61,909 nucleotides of DNA. Source: Helicobacter vulpis. GTDB taxonomy: Bacteria > Campylobacterota > Campylobacteria > Campylobacterales > Helicobacteraceae. The first letter of the stretch is position 1, and every line of letters starts with the position of its first letter. Below, in pieces: positions 1 to 8,164 of this stretch. Made by a program: the position numbers and the translations under genes. Where the stretch lies: positions 1 to 61,909 of the forward strand of contig NZ_QXQT01000010.1 of NCBI RefSeq assembly GCF_003660395.1, written 5' to 3'. Below the pieces are notes generated by a model that had not been told where the DNA came from, searched no databases, and was given only the letters and a program-made list of their open reading frames with translations.

Positions 1-1
1 T

Positions 2-142
2 AACATTGTCAAGCCGGTTAGACCGGCAAAGGATTTAGGGTTATTGGAGTATGTGAAGGCGTTGTTGATCTACACCGAGGGGCTAGAAAAGGATTTAGAG
101 TTTTGTACGCGAGCTAGCAAGAAACAGACGAGCCGGGGTTAA
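2..142 (+). CDS. 3' end of an unrecognised protein, cut by the window edge
   Basis: An open frame enters from the left edge and stops with TAA after 46 codons. The visible residues are mixed and charged (for example LGLLEYVKALLIYTEGLEKD) and look like a genuine helical C-terminus. I do not recognise the family. The stop codon lies inside a perfect hairpin. The DNA that follows is decayed coding material, so this could be the tail of a mobile-element or prophage gene, but nothing visible proves that. Confidence 0.4.
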   Translation, partial: NIVKPVRPAKDLGLLEYVKALLIYTEGLEKDLEFCTRASKKQTSRG

Positions 143-160
143 GCATTCTGCTTAACCCCG
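134..160. repeat. perfect 12-bp hairpin over a stop codon
   Basis: Two 12-base arms (CGGGGTTAAGCA and its exact complement) are separated by three bases. The left arm contains the TAA stop of the preceding partial gene. There is no T-run afterwards, so it is not a classic intrinsic terminator. It could end a transcript or mark a mobile-element end. Confidence 0.5.
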
Positions 161-427
161 TTAGCAAGCAAGATTTACCCCGTTTGCGAGTGCGAGTGCG
201 CAAGTTAGCCAAGCAAGATTGATGCCCCTTAAACCCGCGCGCTAACCCGTCATAAGGGAGCACAAAGCTAGCCGAGGGGAGTAGAATACTCTTCCCGTTG
301 CGCAGCGATGGTTTTATAACAACAGAGGCAAGCGTGGCGCTTGCCCGGCGCAACGATCTAAGCGTCTCGTTTAAGCCGGCTAGTGTTGTATAGGCAGTAA
401 CCCTTTGGAGAAGTTGGCTAGGGGTTA

Positions 428-911
428 GAAGAGATTGTGAACAATGGTAAATCTATTTATGCGGATGGCATTGACACCATATGGCTTAAAAGGGGTGATG
501 AACACCACTAGCAGGGTTGTCTAAGGGGTAGGACAGGGGGTAACACATGGATCATCACAAGTTGCAAAAGGATAAAGGGGAATACCCCCGAGGGGATTAA
601 AGGGCGATAGCACGAACCTGTCCGCTTATAGTGCTAAGTTTAATCCCGTACTGACTTCTACAGATGAGCCCTTTAATCGCTCCTATCTTGCCCAAAGAAA
701 ACTTAAAAGGCAAACTAAAGAACTCTACACCAAAACCCAAGAGGGGGGGGTTAGAACACTCTTAGAGCTTAAGAGCGCGCAAAAGCCAAGCGCGCGTTCC
801 CAAAGCCACAAGGCTCTGTTTATTTGCTCTCCTCTTTCTTGTCATCATTGCTACAAGCTTTATAGATTCCATAAGCAGCAGCAGCAGCACCAAGAAGAGC
901 GGTTCCTATAA
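428..911 (+). pseudogene. decayed coding remnant, unrecognised
   Basis: Two short protein-like stretches lie in different frames. One (428-511) reads EEIVNNGKSIYADGIDTIWL and continues to a TAG. The other is open from 576 to 911 without any ATG, GTG or TTG near its beginning; it reads NLSAYSAKFNPVLTSTDEP and then a Lys/Thr-rich stretch. An 8-G run lies at 743-750. The composition looks like old coding sequence broken by frameshifts, with its 3' part overlapped by the opposite-strand small protein gene. The family is not recognised. From 143 to 427 I see no convincing gene. Confidence 0.3.
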
Positions 912-990
912 TACTGCCCGTACTTGGCGTGCCAATTGGCAAATCCTTAGGCGTTAAACAATCTGATTTTCCATTGTGCATAATGGGCAT
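820..990 (-). CDS. small Ala-rich hydrophobic protein (56 aa), copy 2 of a tandem pair
   Basis: The product is 56 residues and starts at an ATG preceded by GGAGG, ten bases after the stop of the upstream paralogue. A polar N-terminus (MPIMHNGKSDCLTPKD) is followed by one hydrophobic segment, ALLGAAAAAYGIYKACSN, and an acidic/basic tail. The C-terminal block GAAAA-YGIYKACS-DD is shared with the neighbouring gene, so the two are duplicates. One Cys lies in the shared block. The single hydrophobic helix rich in small residues suggests membrane insertion. Candidate roles are a bacteriocin-like peptide, a holin-like or toxin peptide, or an orphan prophage product. I cannot assign a function. Confidence 0.55.
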   Translation of the reverse strand: MPIMHNGKSDCLTPKDLPIGTPSTGSIIGTALLGAAAAAYGIYKACSNDDKKEESK

Positions 991-1000
991 GGAAACCTCC

Positions 1001-1270
1001 TTATTCCTCGTCTTCATCATCGCTGCTACAAGCTTTATAGATTCCATAAGCAGCAGCAGCACCAAGCACAGGCGCGGCAGCCACCACGCCCAAACCAGCG
1101 GCCATACCTCCGCCTACAACTGAGCCCACAGCCGCTAGACCGCTTGTAATTCCCGTTGCCCCTAGCCCAGCAACACCACTAGCCGCTACCGCGCCTACAG
1201 CCCCAACCGCCCCAGCAGTTGCGCCCGTCCCAGCCGCTAATACGCTATTATCGCTTTTATCTTCAGCCAT
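1001..1270 (-). CDS. Gly/Ala-rich glycine-zipper-like small protein (89 aa), copy 1
   Basis: The product is 89 residues with a GGAGG ribosome site seven bases before ATG. Residues 10 to about 75 are almost entirely Gly, Ala, Val, Thr and Leu, with repeated small-xxx-small spacing (GATAGAVGAVGAVAASGVAG). The end is YGIYKACSSDDEDEE, the same block as in the downstream copy. Such composition is typical of membrane-active or oligomerising helices (glycine zippers). The upstream DNA has three tandem copies of an 11-base AT-rich unit (about 1308-1338), probably part of a promoter region. The two genes are close enough to be co-transcribed. The function is unknown; bacteriocin, toxin or phage-derived protein are all possible. 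Confidence 0.55.
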   Translation of the reverse strand: MAEDKSDNSVLAAGTGATAGAVGAVGAVAASGVAGLGATGITSGLAAVGSVVGGGMAAGLGVVAAAPVLGAAAAYGIYKACSSDDEDEE

Positions 1271-1533
1271 ATAAACCTCCGTTTATTTTTTTTTAAAGGC
1301 ATATAAATAATACTTAAATAATACTTAAATAATACTCGTCTTAGTTGCCCGTTTGCATGCCCCTTGATCGTTCTTGGTAATCTTGCGCCACACCCTAGCC
1401 ATTGAGGTACACATCTCCTAAAGCCACAAGCACATTGGCATTACCAAGCACTTTTGAGTTTGACCCTTTTAAGGCCTTTGGCGATGGTGGTCTTTACCCC
1501 GCTTTTGCGCGCGTGGACTTTGTTGCGTTATAG

Positions 1534-1958
1534 CGTGCCGGGCAATATTGGGGCGTTGTTGGGGCATCGGGGGGTGAGCTGGAGAGATCCGGATCGGGGG
1601 ATTGGATCCTTGCACCAACAGGGCAAACGCATCAAATTTTAGAGAGAGACGGGTATGCTTGTGTCATCTGTGGAGCAGGGAAAAAAGAGGGGGTAGAACT
1701 GCATGTAGATCACATTAAACCCAAAGACTTAGGGGGGGCAAGCTAGCTTAGAAAATGGGCAAACCCTATGCGCTAGGCATAATTTCTTAAAAAAGAATTT
1801 TAACCAAACTTCAGACGGGCAAGAGAATGTTTATGCGCCTGCTTGAGAGCGCCCAAGAAGCAGGGGAGGTAGAATTAGTCGCCTTTTTAGAAGAGGTCTT
1901 AAGCGTCTATGAAAAGCATGGGATTAACGGGCATGTGGTGTGGAAAAAACTAGATTAG
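1534..1958 (+). pseudogene. frameshifted HNH endonuclease remnant
   Basis: Three frames placed end to end give a normal HNH nuclease C-terminus. The first has CVICGAGKKEGVELHVDHIK (CxxC, then the HH/DH catalytic start). The second has GGQASLENGQTLCARHNFLK with the final CxxxH. The third has LLESAQEAGEVELVAFLEEV and ends VYEKHGINGHVVWKKLD with a stop. The first break lies in a run of seven G (1732-1738), where six G would restore the frame. The second is near 1820. The upstream stretch from about 1420 also looks like coding DNA but is interrupted by a TAG at 1531. Helicobacter type II restriction enzymes commonly have this HNH form, so this is probably a dead restriction gene with its methyltransferase lost. 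Confidence 0.7.
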
Positions 1959-2099
1959 AGCATAAAATGCCCAAAGTCGACCTATTCTCTAGTTTCTGCT
2001 TGTCTCTTCAGGGCCGAGAAAAAGGGGAGCAATTTCAACGCGTATCCTCACGCCCAAAAAAGAGCGCTCTCTTGAGAAGAGAGTCTTGAGGGCTAAAGC

Positions 2100-2465
2100 C
2101 TAAACGAGTTCCTTCTTGCGCACTTCTTTAATTCTAGCGGCCTTGCCCCTACGCGTGCGCAAATAATAGAGTTTAGCGCGGCGTACACGCCCCACGCGCA
2201 AGACTTCAATACTCACTAGGCTTTCTGCATAAAGGGGGAAAATCCTCTCCACTCCGATACCATTTGCGCCGATCTTGCGCACGCAAAAGGTGCGATCCAC
2301 ACCCGCCCCACGCAAGCTGATACACACGCCCTCAAAATATTGTGTACGCACCTTGTCGCCCTCTTGGATACGGATTCCTAGCTTAAGCGTATCGCCGGCT
2401 TTGAAAGTAGGGGGCTGGCTCTTGATCTGAGTGTCTTCAAAGTATTGGATATAGCGGTTCTTCAT
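2100..2465 (-). CDS. rplS: 50S ribosomal protein bL19
   Basis: The product is 121 residues, normal length for bL19. The family core is visible: [20 protein letters not shown], then [16 protein letters not shown], then [20 protein letters not shown], and the basic C-terminus RRAKLYYLR. bL19 sits at the interface of the ribosomal subunits. The gene is last in a minus-strand run rpsP, KH protein, rimM, trmD, rplS, and its ATG overlaps the trmD stop as ATGA, so translation is probably coupled. Confidence 0.97.
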   Translation of the reverse strand: MKNRYIQYFEDTQIKSQPPTFKAGDTLKLGIRIQEGDKVRTQYFEGVCISLRGAGVDRTFCVRKIGANGIGVERIFPLYAESLVSIEVLRVGRVRRAKLYYLRTRRGKAARIKEVRKKELV

Positions 2466-3196
2466 CGATGCCCTTTCTGGTCCATGTGTTGAAAAGTGTG
2501 TAGCGAGCGATTCAAGGCATAGAGACTAGGGGCGTGAAACCGCGTCCTATCCATGGATAAATCGCGCATAAGGTTCTTTATTCTGCCATGATTTCCCTTT
2601 GAATACTCTGAAATTGTCCCGGAATGCACGCAACTTGGTGTGTTTAAAAGGGGAGTACGGGCAAAATTAGGGGCTTCTAAAGCGTTGTCCTCAAAGCTTT
2701 CTTGTTCCAAAGAGCGTGCGTTGCCCAAAGTGCCCTCTAACAAGCGCACAACACTATCACAAAGACATAAACCTGCCAATTCACCCCCTGTGAGCACGAA
2801 GTCTCCCACGCTCAAGACCTCATTGGCGTAGGTTTCTATCACACGTTCATCAAACCCATCGTAACGCCCACATACCAGCACTAGATGTTGGTATGTCGCT
2901 AGACGTTTGGCATCTTGTTGGCAAAAGCGTTTCCCACTAGGGGTTAAGAAGATTACATGTGCGCTAGGGCTTTGGGCATGCTGTAGTGCATTTTCTACCA
3001 TGTAGGGGTCTAAAATCTGCCCGGCTCCCCCACCCACAAGGGCAAAATCCGCGCGCTGGAACCTATGGGGAGAAAAGTCGCGCATGTTAAAAATTTCTAG
3101 GCTAAAAATCTGTTTATCTAGGGCACGCCTTAAAATAGAGTCTTCAAAATAAAAGGTGATGAGTTTGGGGAAAAGGGTGAGAAAACTAAAGCGCAT
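2462..3196 (-). CDS. trmD: tRNA (guanine37-N1)-methyltransferase TrmD
   Basis: This enzyme transfers a methyl group from S-adenosylmethionine to G37 of tRNAs, preventing frameshifting. The product starts [20 protein letters not shown], the standard TrmD opening. A further upstream in-frame start would add 15 residues but lies inside rimM. The SAM-binding trefoil knot is seen as [12 protein letters not shown] and [15 protein letters not shown]. The chosen ATG overlaps the rimM TGA by one base and the stop overlaps rplS. Length is about 244 residues, normal for the family. Confidence 0.96.
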   Translation of the reverse strand: MRFSFLTLFPKLITFYFEDSILRRALDKQIFSLEIFNMRDFSPHRFQRADFALVGGGAGQILDPYMVENALQHAQSPSAHVIFLTPSGKRFCQQDAKRLATYQHLVLVCGRYDGFDERVIETYANEVLSVGDFVLTGGELAGLCLCDSVVRLLEGTLGNARSLEQESFEDNALEAPNFARTPLLNTPSCVHSGTISEYSKGNHGRIKNLMRDLSMDRTRFHAPSLYALNRSLHTFQHMDQKGHR

Positions 3197-3729
3197 CAAC
3201 TCTCTTCTAAAAGCCCCTTGGCGTGGGTAGTGTAAATACAACGCGCGTTCAAATCCACTCCCTTAACATAAGTGTCAATATAGGGAATAAGAAAAAGTTT
3301 ATGTGGGCCTTGCACAAAGAGGTAGTCCGTGTTAGCCAGCCTCTCAATACGCGCCACCACGCCCAACACCTCTTGAGCCTCCACAATTTGCAAGCCCACA
3401 AGCTGAAAGTATAAAAACTCCCCCTCCTGCAAAGGGCAAAGTCGAAGGCTGTCCTCTTGACTCATCGCCATCACCCAGCACACAAAACCCCTAGCTTGTT
3501 CCAAACTTTGGACTTCTTTAAAGAAGATCAAGCCCCTTTGGGGCTGGTAACACGCAATCGTTAGGGGGATGGGGGGAGGTGCATGGAGAATAGGGCTATA
3601 GACATACACGCACACCCCCGTCTGCAGGCATTGGGTGAAATCCCCCTCTAGGGTCAGCTTTAGCCCCCCTTTCAGACCCACCGCCCTGCCCAAGCGCCCC
3701 ACTACTACCAAGTTTTCTTTAGAGTACAT
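3196..3729 (-). CDS. rimM: ribosome maturation factor RimM
   Basis: RimM assists assembly of the 30S head and binds uS19. The 177 residues contain the N-terminal barrel motif VGRLGRAVGLKGGLKLTLEG and a C-terminal PRC-type barrel (VVARIERLANTDYLFVQGP; LIPYIDTYVKGVDL). The order rpsP-KH-rimM-trmD-rplS is the usual bacterial operon. The start overlaps the end of the KH-domain gene by 11 bases. Sequence outside the motifs is divergent, as is usual in this genus. Confidence 0.93.
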   Translation of the reverse strand: MYSKENLVVVGRLGRAVGLKGGLKLTLEGDFTQCLQTGVCVYVYSPILHAPPPIPLTIACYQPQRGLIFFKEVQSLEQARGFVCWVMAMSQEDSLRLCPLQEGEFLYFQLVGLQIVEAQEVLGVVARIERLANTDYLFVQGPHKLFLIPYIDTYVKGVDLNARCIYTTHAKGLLEES

Positions 3730-3991
3730 AGGGGTTCTCAGAAGCCAACACCACGATCTTATAGCTCAGGCCATCCTTGGCCTTCATGCCCGAAATAAAC
3801 GCCTTAAGCGCACTAATGATCCTGCCTTCTTTGCCGATCACGCGCCCCATGTCCACCGGATTGGTGTAAATGGCAATTTCTTTCAAATGCTCTTCTACAA
3901 GTTGCGAGCGTACTTCTACGACTTGCGGGTAGGTTACGATTTTCTTGCAATATTCCAAGACGAACGCCTCTACACATGCGCCCTCTTGCAT
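3719..3991 (-). CDS. KH-domain RNA-binding protein (KhpA/YlqC-like)
   Basis: The 90 residues form one KH domain. The nucleic-acid-binding loop GKEG sits in PVDMGRVIGKEGRIISALKA, preceded by a helix (VEVRSQLVEEHLKEIAIYTN). Members of this family (KhpA) bind RNA broadly and are encoded between rpsP and rimM, as here. The product starts six bases after the rpsP stop, so it belongs to the same transcript. Confidence 0.92.
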   Translation of the reverse strand: MQEGACVEAFVLEYCKKIVTYPQVVEVRSQLVEEHLKEIAIYTNPVDMGRVIGKEGRIISALKAFISGMKAKDGLSYKIVVLASENPYVL

Positions 3992-3997
3992 TAGAGT

Positions 3998-4228
3998 CTA
4001 TGATCCTTTGGCTAGTTTAGCTACCCTCTGGCTCATTTTAGCCCCCACACCCTTCCAGTAGTCCAAGCGGGCGTGATCGATCTGTACCACCTTAGGATTA
4101 CTCAAAGGGTTATAATACCCAATCGATTCGATCCAACCTCCATCGCGTTTTTTACGCGAATCTGTAACCACCACCCTATAAAAAGGCTTTTTTTTGCGCC
4201 CCACGCGTGTGAGTCTGACAACTGTCAT
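3998..4228 (-). CDS. rpsP: 30S ribosomal protein bS16
   Basis: The product is 76 residues with the classic opening [20 protein letters not shown] and [20 protein letters not shown]. bS16 is needed for early 30S assembly. It is the first gene of the rpsP-to-rplS run. The spacing to the upstream fabH (53 bases) suggests the promoter lies in this gap, though I cannot pick a clear box. Confidence 0.97.
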   Translation of the reverse strand: MTVVRLTRVGRKKKPFYRVVVTDSRKKRDGGWIESIGYYNPLSNPKVVQIDHARLDYWKGVGAKMSQRVAKLAKGS

Positions 4229-4281
4229 GGCTAATCCTTTCTTTTTTCAAAAGTGCTCATTCTAACGCCTCATGCCTAAAA

Positions 4282-5280
4282 TTAAGCTTGATCGCCCCCG
4301 TAGTACACCAGGGCCGAACCCCACGTCAGCCCCCCTCCAAAGGCATCTAGGAGCATCAAGTCCCCTCTTTTGAGTTTGCCTTGTTCGTAAATATCGCTCA
4401 TGGCCATTGGAATGCTGGCCGCAGAGGTATTGCCATACTTCTGCACGGTCAAAACCACTTGTTGTGCGCTGAAGGACAATTGGTTTTGAACGGCTTGGAT
4501 GATACGCAAATTAGCCTGATGGGGAATGAAATAGGTGATCTCCTCGGGAGTGATCGCGTTGCTTTGTAAAATCTCTTCGACATCTTTGAGCAGAGTTTTG
4601 ATGGCGAGCTTGAAGACCTCATTACCCTTCATTTGAAGGGCTTGGGCTTGGGGGGCTTCCTGCTGGATAAAGGGGCTGTTTTTAAGGGTTCTTGGCGTGT
4701 AAAGATAATTGGCATGCTGGCCATTGGAGGCGATCTTCACATCTAAAATACTTTCTTTAGGGTTGTCTGTACGTCCGATCACACATGCTCCTGCCCCATC
4801 TCCAAACAGTACGCAGGTACTGCGATCTTCAAAGTCCAGCACACTAGAACAACGCTCCGCCCCCACAATCAAGACATGCGCATACATGCCACTCTCCACA
4901 AAGGCTTTAGCGCAGGCCAGAAGATAGATAAACCCACTACATGCGGCAATGATGTCCATGCTAGGGGTGTTTTGCAGACCCAGCTTAGCACTTAAAACGC
5001 AGGCTGTAGAAGGCATGCACATGTAATCAGGGCTGAGCGTGCCCACCAAGACCAAGTCAATGTCTTCTTTGGTAATCTTAGCGCGCTCAATGGCAGTTTC
5101 AGCTGCCCGAACTCCTAAATCGCTGCTTTGTTCCTGACTGGTGGCAAAATAGCGAGTCTGGATACCCGTGCGCTTTTGAATCCACTCATCACTGGTGTCC
5201 AAGAGGGATTCAAAAGCGTCATTCCTCACGCAAACTTGGGGAACATAGGAGGCTACAGATTTCAGGGCTGCATAGGGCAT
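4282..5280 (-). CDS. fabH: 3-oxoacyl-ACP synthase III FabH
   Basis: FabH condenses acetyl-CoA with malonyl-ACP to begin type II fatty-acid synthesis in the cytoplasm. The catalytic triad is seen: Cys in [13 protein letters not shown], His in [12 protein letters not shown], Asn in [14 protein letters not shown]. The ATG giving [15 protein letters not shown] is chosen because AGGAAGAG precedes it and the length (332 residues) fits the family. An upstream in-frame start would add 48 residues that are really plsX sequence read in another frame. It lies directly after plsX, as in H. pylori. Confidence 0.96.
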   Translation of the reverse strand: MPYAALKSVASYVPQVCVRNDAFESLLDTSDEWIQKRTGIQTRYFATSQEQSSDLGVRAAETAIERAKITKEDIDLVLVGTLSPDYMCMPSTACVLSAKLGLQNTPSMDIIAACSGFIYLLACAKAFVESGMYAHVLIVGAERCSSVLDFEDRSTCVLFGDGAGACVIGRTDNPKESILDVKIASNGQHANYLYTPRTLKNSPFIQQEAPQAQALQMKGNEVFKLAIKTLLKDVEEILQSNAITPEEITYFIPHQANLRIIQAVQNQLSFSAQQVVLTVQKYGNTSAASIPMAMSDIYEQGKLKRGDLMLLDAFGGGLTWGSALVYYGGDQA

Positions 5281-5296
5281 GTCTCTTCCTTTTAAC

Positions 5297-6324
5297 CTAG
5301 GGCACTTCTTGAGGGGGTTGCTTGTGTTCAAAGGCCAAGGCCATTTTCTCGCACACCCCGCTTTCTTTCGCTTTGATCGCTTGATAAATGGCACACTCCA
5401 TCGCCCTCGCGTTACTTTTGCCATGGCTGATAATAACCACTTTACTCACCCCCAAGAGGGTGCGCCCCCGTATTCGGCATAATCTGTCTTTTGCCTGAGG
5501 GTGTAAAAAGCCTCCTTGAGTAAAAACGCGCCCAGCTTGGCTCCCAAACTGCGTTTGATCTCATTTTTAAAGACCGATCCAATCGCGCTGGCCGTGCCTT
5601 CGGTAGTTTTCAAGACCACATTCCCCACAAATCCATCGCACACCACCACATCTACTACATTTTCAAAGATGTCGTTACCTTCAACATTACCCTTAAAAAT
5701 AGGGGTTTCTGCCTTGTGTTGGCTAAAGAGGGGGTATTCACTGATGAGTTTGAAGGCTTCTTTAGTGATCAAATTTCCCTTGCTATCTTCTTCTCCATTA
5801 GCAAGAAGTCCCACGGTGGGGTTTTCATAGCCCAATACGTCTTTAGCATATTGGTAGCCCATGATGGCAAAGTCTAAGAGGTACTCTGCCTTACAATCTG
5901 TATTAGCCCCCACATCTAGGCACAGACTGGCGCGCTCTTTGACAGAGGGCATGAGGGTGCAAAGTGCGGGGCGATTCACGCCCTCAATGCGCCCGATCCT
6001 TAAGGTTGCCAAGCCCATCGTGGCCCCGCTATGCCCGGCTGAGACCAAAGCGTCCGCACCATTTTTTAAAATATTCATCGCCACAAAGATGGAAGACTCC
6101 TTGCGCTTGAGGGCATCCGTGGCATGCTCCTCCATGCGGATATAATCTGGACAATGGATAATTTCCACTTTAGAGGCTAGGTCCTTAGAAATGAACGCCT
6201 TAGCCTTGCTCTCATCACCCACTAAAACGGGTTTGAAAGCGACAGATCCCAAGGCTTTAGACACGCCCTCAATGATGGGCAGGACTCCCAGGTCCGCCCC
6301 CATCATGTCAATGACAATCTTCAT
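5297..6324 (-). pseudogene. plsX: phosphate acyltransferase PlsX, frameshifted near its 3' end
   Basis: PlsX makes acyl-phosphate from acyl-ACP for phospholipid synthesis with PlsY. Residues 1-288 are normal ([56 protein letters not shown]). The frame then stops early at 5446 after [10 protein letters not shown]. Reading one base differently from about 5458 restores the expected end, [20 protein letters not shown], through to a TAG at 5297. One C appears to be missing in a CCC-CTC stretch. Because PlsX is expected to be essential where PlsB is absent, a sequencing or assembly error is as likely as a true mutation. The 292-residue product would lack the last 50 or so residues. Confidence 0.85.
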
Positions 6325-6343
6325 TGTCTTAACCCGGGATCAC

Positions 6344-6490
6344 TTAGTAAGCCCCTGTAAATTTATTGGTAAAATGGGGCAACTTCCAACTCCCATCTTT
6401 GTTCTTTACAGGTGTCGCCAGCTTCACACTATAATGTGTGCGCCTCTTTCTACCCCTCGTTTTACTCACACGTCTATCAGGAACTGCCAT
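6344..6490 (-). CDS. rpmF: 50S ribosomal protein bL32
   Basis: A 48-residue product starts [20 protein letters not shown] and ends FTNKFTGAY. This is the bL32 family without the zinc-binding Cys ribbon seen in some bacteria. It lies between the yceD-like gene and plsX, the classical yceD-rpmF-plsX-fabH order, and is preceded by GGAGAAT before the ATG. Confidence 0.96.
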   Translation of the reverse strand: MAVPDRRVSKTRGRKRRTHYSVKLATPVKNKDGSWKLPHFTNKFTGAY

Positions 6491-6499
6491 AATTCTCCC

Positions 6500-6883
6500 T
6501 TATTGAATTTGGTTAGCGTAGTGGTAGTCTTGTTGGATGGACTGAATCTCTGCACGCAACAACGCGCTCAAATCGATGCGCCCATCAAAGCTCTCTACTA
6601 CGTCCATGCTATCTATCACCCTACCCCCTACATAACATTCCCGCCCCGCGCTGGTGTACAGGCCATCGCTCACACACAAGAGCATTTCTTGAGAAATGGA
6701 CTTGTCAAAAAACACCCCACTTAAGGCGCATTGCACCTGCAAATGCCCGTGCAAAACCCCCTCTATTAAGTAAAGCTTGCTCCCCACCCGGGAGACTCCC
6801 CCCTCCCAACACAACCCCTCTTCTTTGAGACAGAAAGGCTTGGCAACCGCCCCGATTTTACGCATTTCTAATTTCACAGCCAA
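6500..6883 (-). CDS. YceD/DUF177 family protein
   Basis: The product is 127 residues and sits immediately upstream of rpmF, the diagnostic position of the YceD (DUF177) family. YceD proteins in other bacteria and plants are linked to 23S rRNA accumulation and ribosome assembly. The fold core is seen as LHGHLQVQCALSGVFFDKSI, but the two Cys-rich clusters of some homologues are missing (one Cys in VQCALSG and one in RECYVGG). It starts directly after the ndk stop codon, so it is co-transcribed with ndk. Confidence 0.8.
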   Translation of the reverse strand: MAVKLEMRKIGAVAKPFCLKEEGLCWEGGVSRVGSKLYLIEGVLHGHLQVQCALSGVFFDKSISQEMLLCVSDGLYTSAGRECYVGGRVIDSMDVVESFDGRIDLSALLRAEIQSIQQDYHYANQIQ

Positions 6884-7282
6884 TCAAGCAAAGAAAAATG
6901 CAATCTCTCTCTGGGCGTTTTGCGCGCTATCACTCCCATGCACCACATTAGCGTCAATATTCTGTGCGAAATCCGCCCTAATCGTGCCCGGTTTAGCAAC
7001 CTTTGGATCAGTCGCGCCCATTAGCTCGCGATTCTTTTCCACGGCATCCTCCCCTTCAAGCACCATCACCACAACCTCTCCACTTGTCATGAAAGCCACT
7101 AAATCTTTGAAGAAAGGGCGTTCCTTGTGCACGGCATAAAAATCCTGCGCCTGAGCAACATCCAAGCGTAATCGCTTGATTTGGACTACCTCTAGGCCGG
7201 CATCTTCAAACCGGGTGATAATCTTGCCGATGATGCGCTTCTTCACGCCGTCTGGCTTGATGATGGAGAGGGTCTGCGCCAT
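6884..7282 (-). CDS. ndk: nucleoside diphosphate kinase
   Basis: Ndk transfers the gamma phosphate from ATP to other nucleoside diphosphates. The 132 residues begin [20 protein letters not shown] and contain the phosphohistidine motif [20 protein letters not shown] with the active His. It is the first gene of the minus-strand ndk-yceD-rpmF-plsX-fabH run. A TATAAT box lies about 35 bases upstream and AAGGA precedes the start. Confidence 0.97.
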   Translation of the reverse strand: MAQTLSIIKPDGVKKRIIGKIITRFEDAGLEVVQIKRLRLDVAQAQDFYAVHKERPFFKDLVAFMTSGEVVVMVLEGEDAVEKNRELMGATDPKVAKPGTIRADFAQNIDANVVHGSDSAQNAQREIAFFFA

Positions 7283-7316
7283 TGCTATCCTTAAAACTCA
7301 AATCTTAAAAGTGCCC

Positions 7317-7322
7317 ATTATA
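7317..7322 (-). promoter_or_regulatory. -10 box of the ndk operon
   Basis: TATAAT on the minus strand, 35 bases before the ndk ATG, with a plausible ribosome site (AAGGA) between them. No strong -35 is visible, which is normal for Helicobacter sigma80 promoters. Confidence 0.6.
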
Positions 7323-7387
7323 ACAACAACTGCAAAATTTTTAGCTTAAACTCCCCATGGGTTGAAACACACCTTCCATACTTGTAG

Positions 7388-7393
7388 TATAAT
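7388..7393 (+). promoter_or_regulatory. -10 box of the pxp operon, implying a leaderless mRNA
   Basis: A perfect TATAAT ends six bases before the pxpA ATG. With normal spacing the first transcribed base would be the A of ATG. No Shine-Dalgarno sequence is present upstream. Confidence 0.6.
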
Positions 7394-7399
7394 TCTAAC

Positions 7400-8164
7400 A
7401 TGAAGAGAGTAGATTTAAACAGCGACATCGGAGAGGGGTTTGGCTGTTATCGCATGGGGGATGATGAGGCCATTATGGCGCAGGTGAGCAGTGTGAATTG
7501 TGCTTGTGGCTGGCATGCTGGCGATCCTTTGATCATGCAAAAGATTGCTAAACAAGCAAAGGTTTTAGGTGTGGGTCTGGGTGCGCACCCGAGTTTCCCC
7601 GATTTATTGGGCTTTGGGAGACGCAAAATGGAAATTAGCCCTAAGGAAGCTAGGGCTTATGTGCTCTACCAAGTGGGTGCGCTGGGTGCCTTTGCTAAGG
7701 CCTGTGGATACTCCTTGCAGCATGTCAAACTGCATGGGAGCCTTTACAACCAAGCTGCCCATGACATATCTCTAGCCACAGCGATCCTAGAGGCCATAGA
7801 GGATTATGACCCCAACTTGGTTATTTTGTGCTTGAGCGGGAGTGTCATGGCCAATCAAGCCCAAAAAAGAGGCCTAAGAGTCGCCCAAGAGGTCTTTGCA
7901 GACAGACGCTATTATCCAAATGCGCGCCTAGTGGAACGCGCCCATCCAAAAGCCCTAGTGAGCGATCCTAAAGAAGCCGTTGAGCAGGTGCTTGGCATGG
8001 TAGTTGATCGTAGAGTTAAAACCATTGATGGCACAAATATAGAGATTCAGGCCGATTCAATCTGCATCCATGGCGATCACAAAGAAGCCTTAGAGCTTGC
8101 GCGGCAAATCCGCCAAGCCTTAGAGAGCCAACACATTTCTATCAAGTCTTTCAATGAACTCTAA
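7400..8164 (+). CDS. pxpA: 5-oxoprolinase subunit A (LamB/YcsF family)
   Basis: PxpA, with PxpB and PxpC, opens 5-oxoproline to glutamate using ATP. The 254 residues begin MKRVDLNSDIGEGFGCYRMG and carry the family signatures SSVNCACGWHAGDP, LGAHPSFPDLLGFGRR and VKLHGSLYNQ, and end with SICIHGDHKEALELA. It is first in a four-gene operon and overlaps the next gene by 11 bases. The likely promoter sits so close that the message may have no leader. Helicobacter catabolises glutamine and glutamate, so recovery of 5-oxoproline to glutamate fits its metabolism. Confidence 0.93.
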   Translation: MKRVDLNSDIGEGFGCYRMGDDEAIMAQVSSVNCACGWHAGDPLIMQKIAKQAKVLGVGLGAHPSFPDLLGFGRRKMEISPKEARAYVLYQVGALGAFAKACGYSLQHVKLHGSLYNQAAHDISLATAILEAIEDYDPNLVILCLSGSVMANQAQKRGLRVAQEVFADRRYYPNARLVERAHPKALVSDPKEAVEQVLGMVVDRRVKTIDGTNIEIQADSICIHGDHKEALELARQIRQALESQHISIKSFNEL

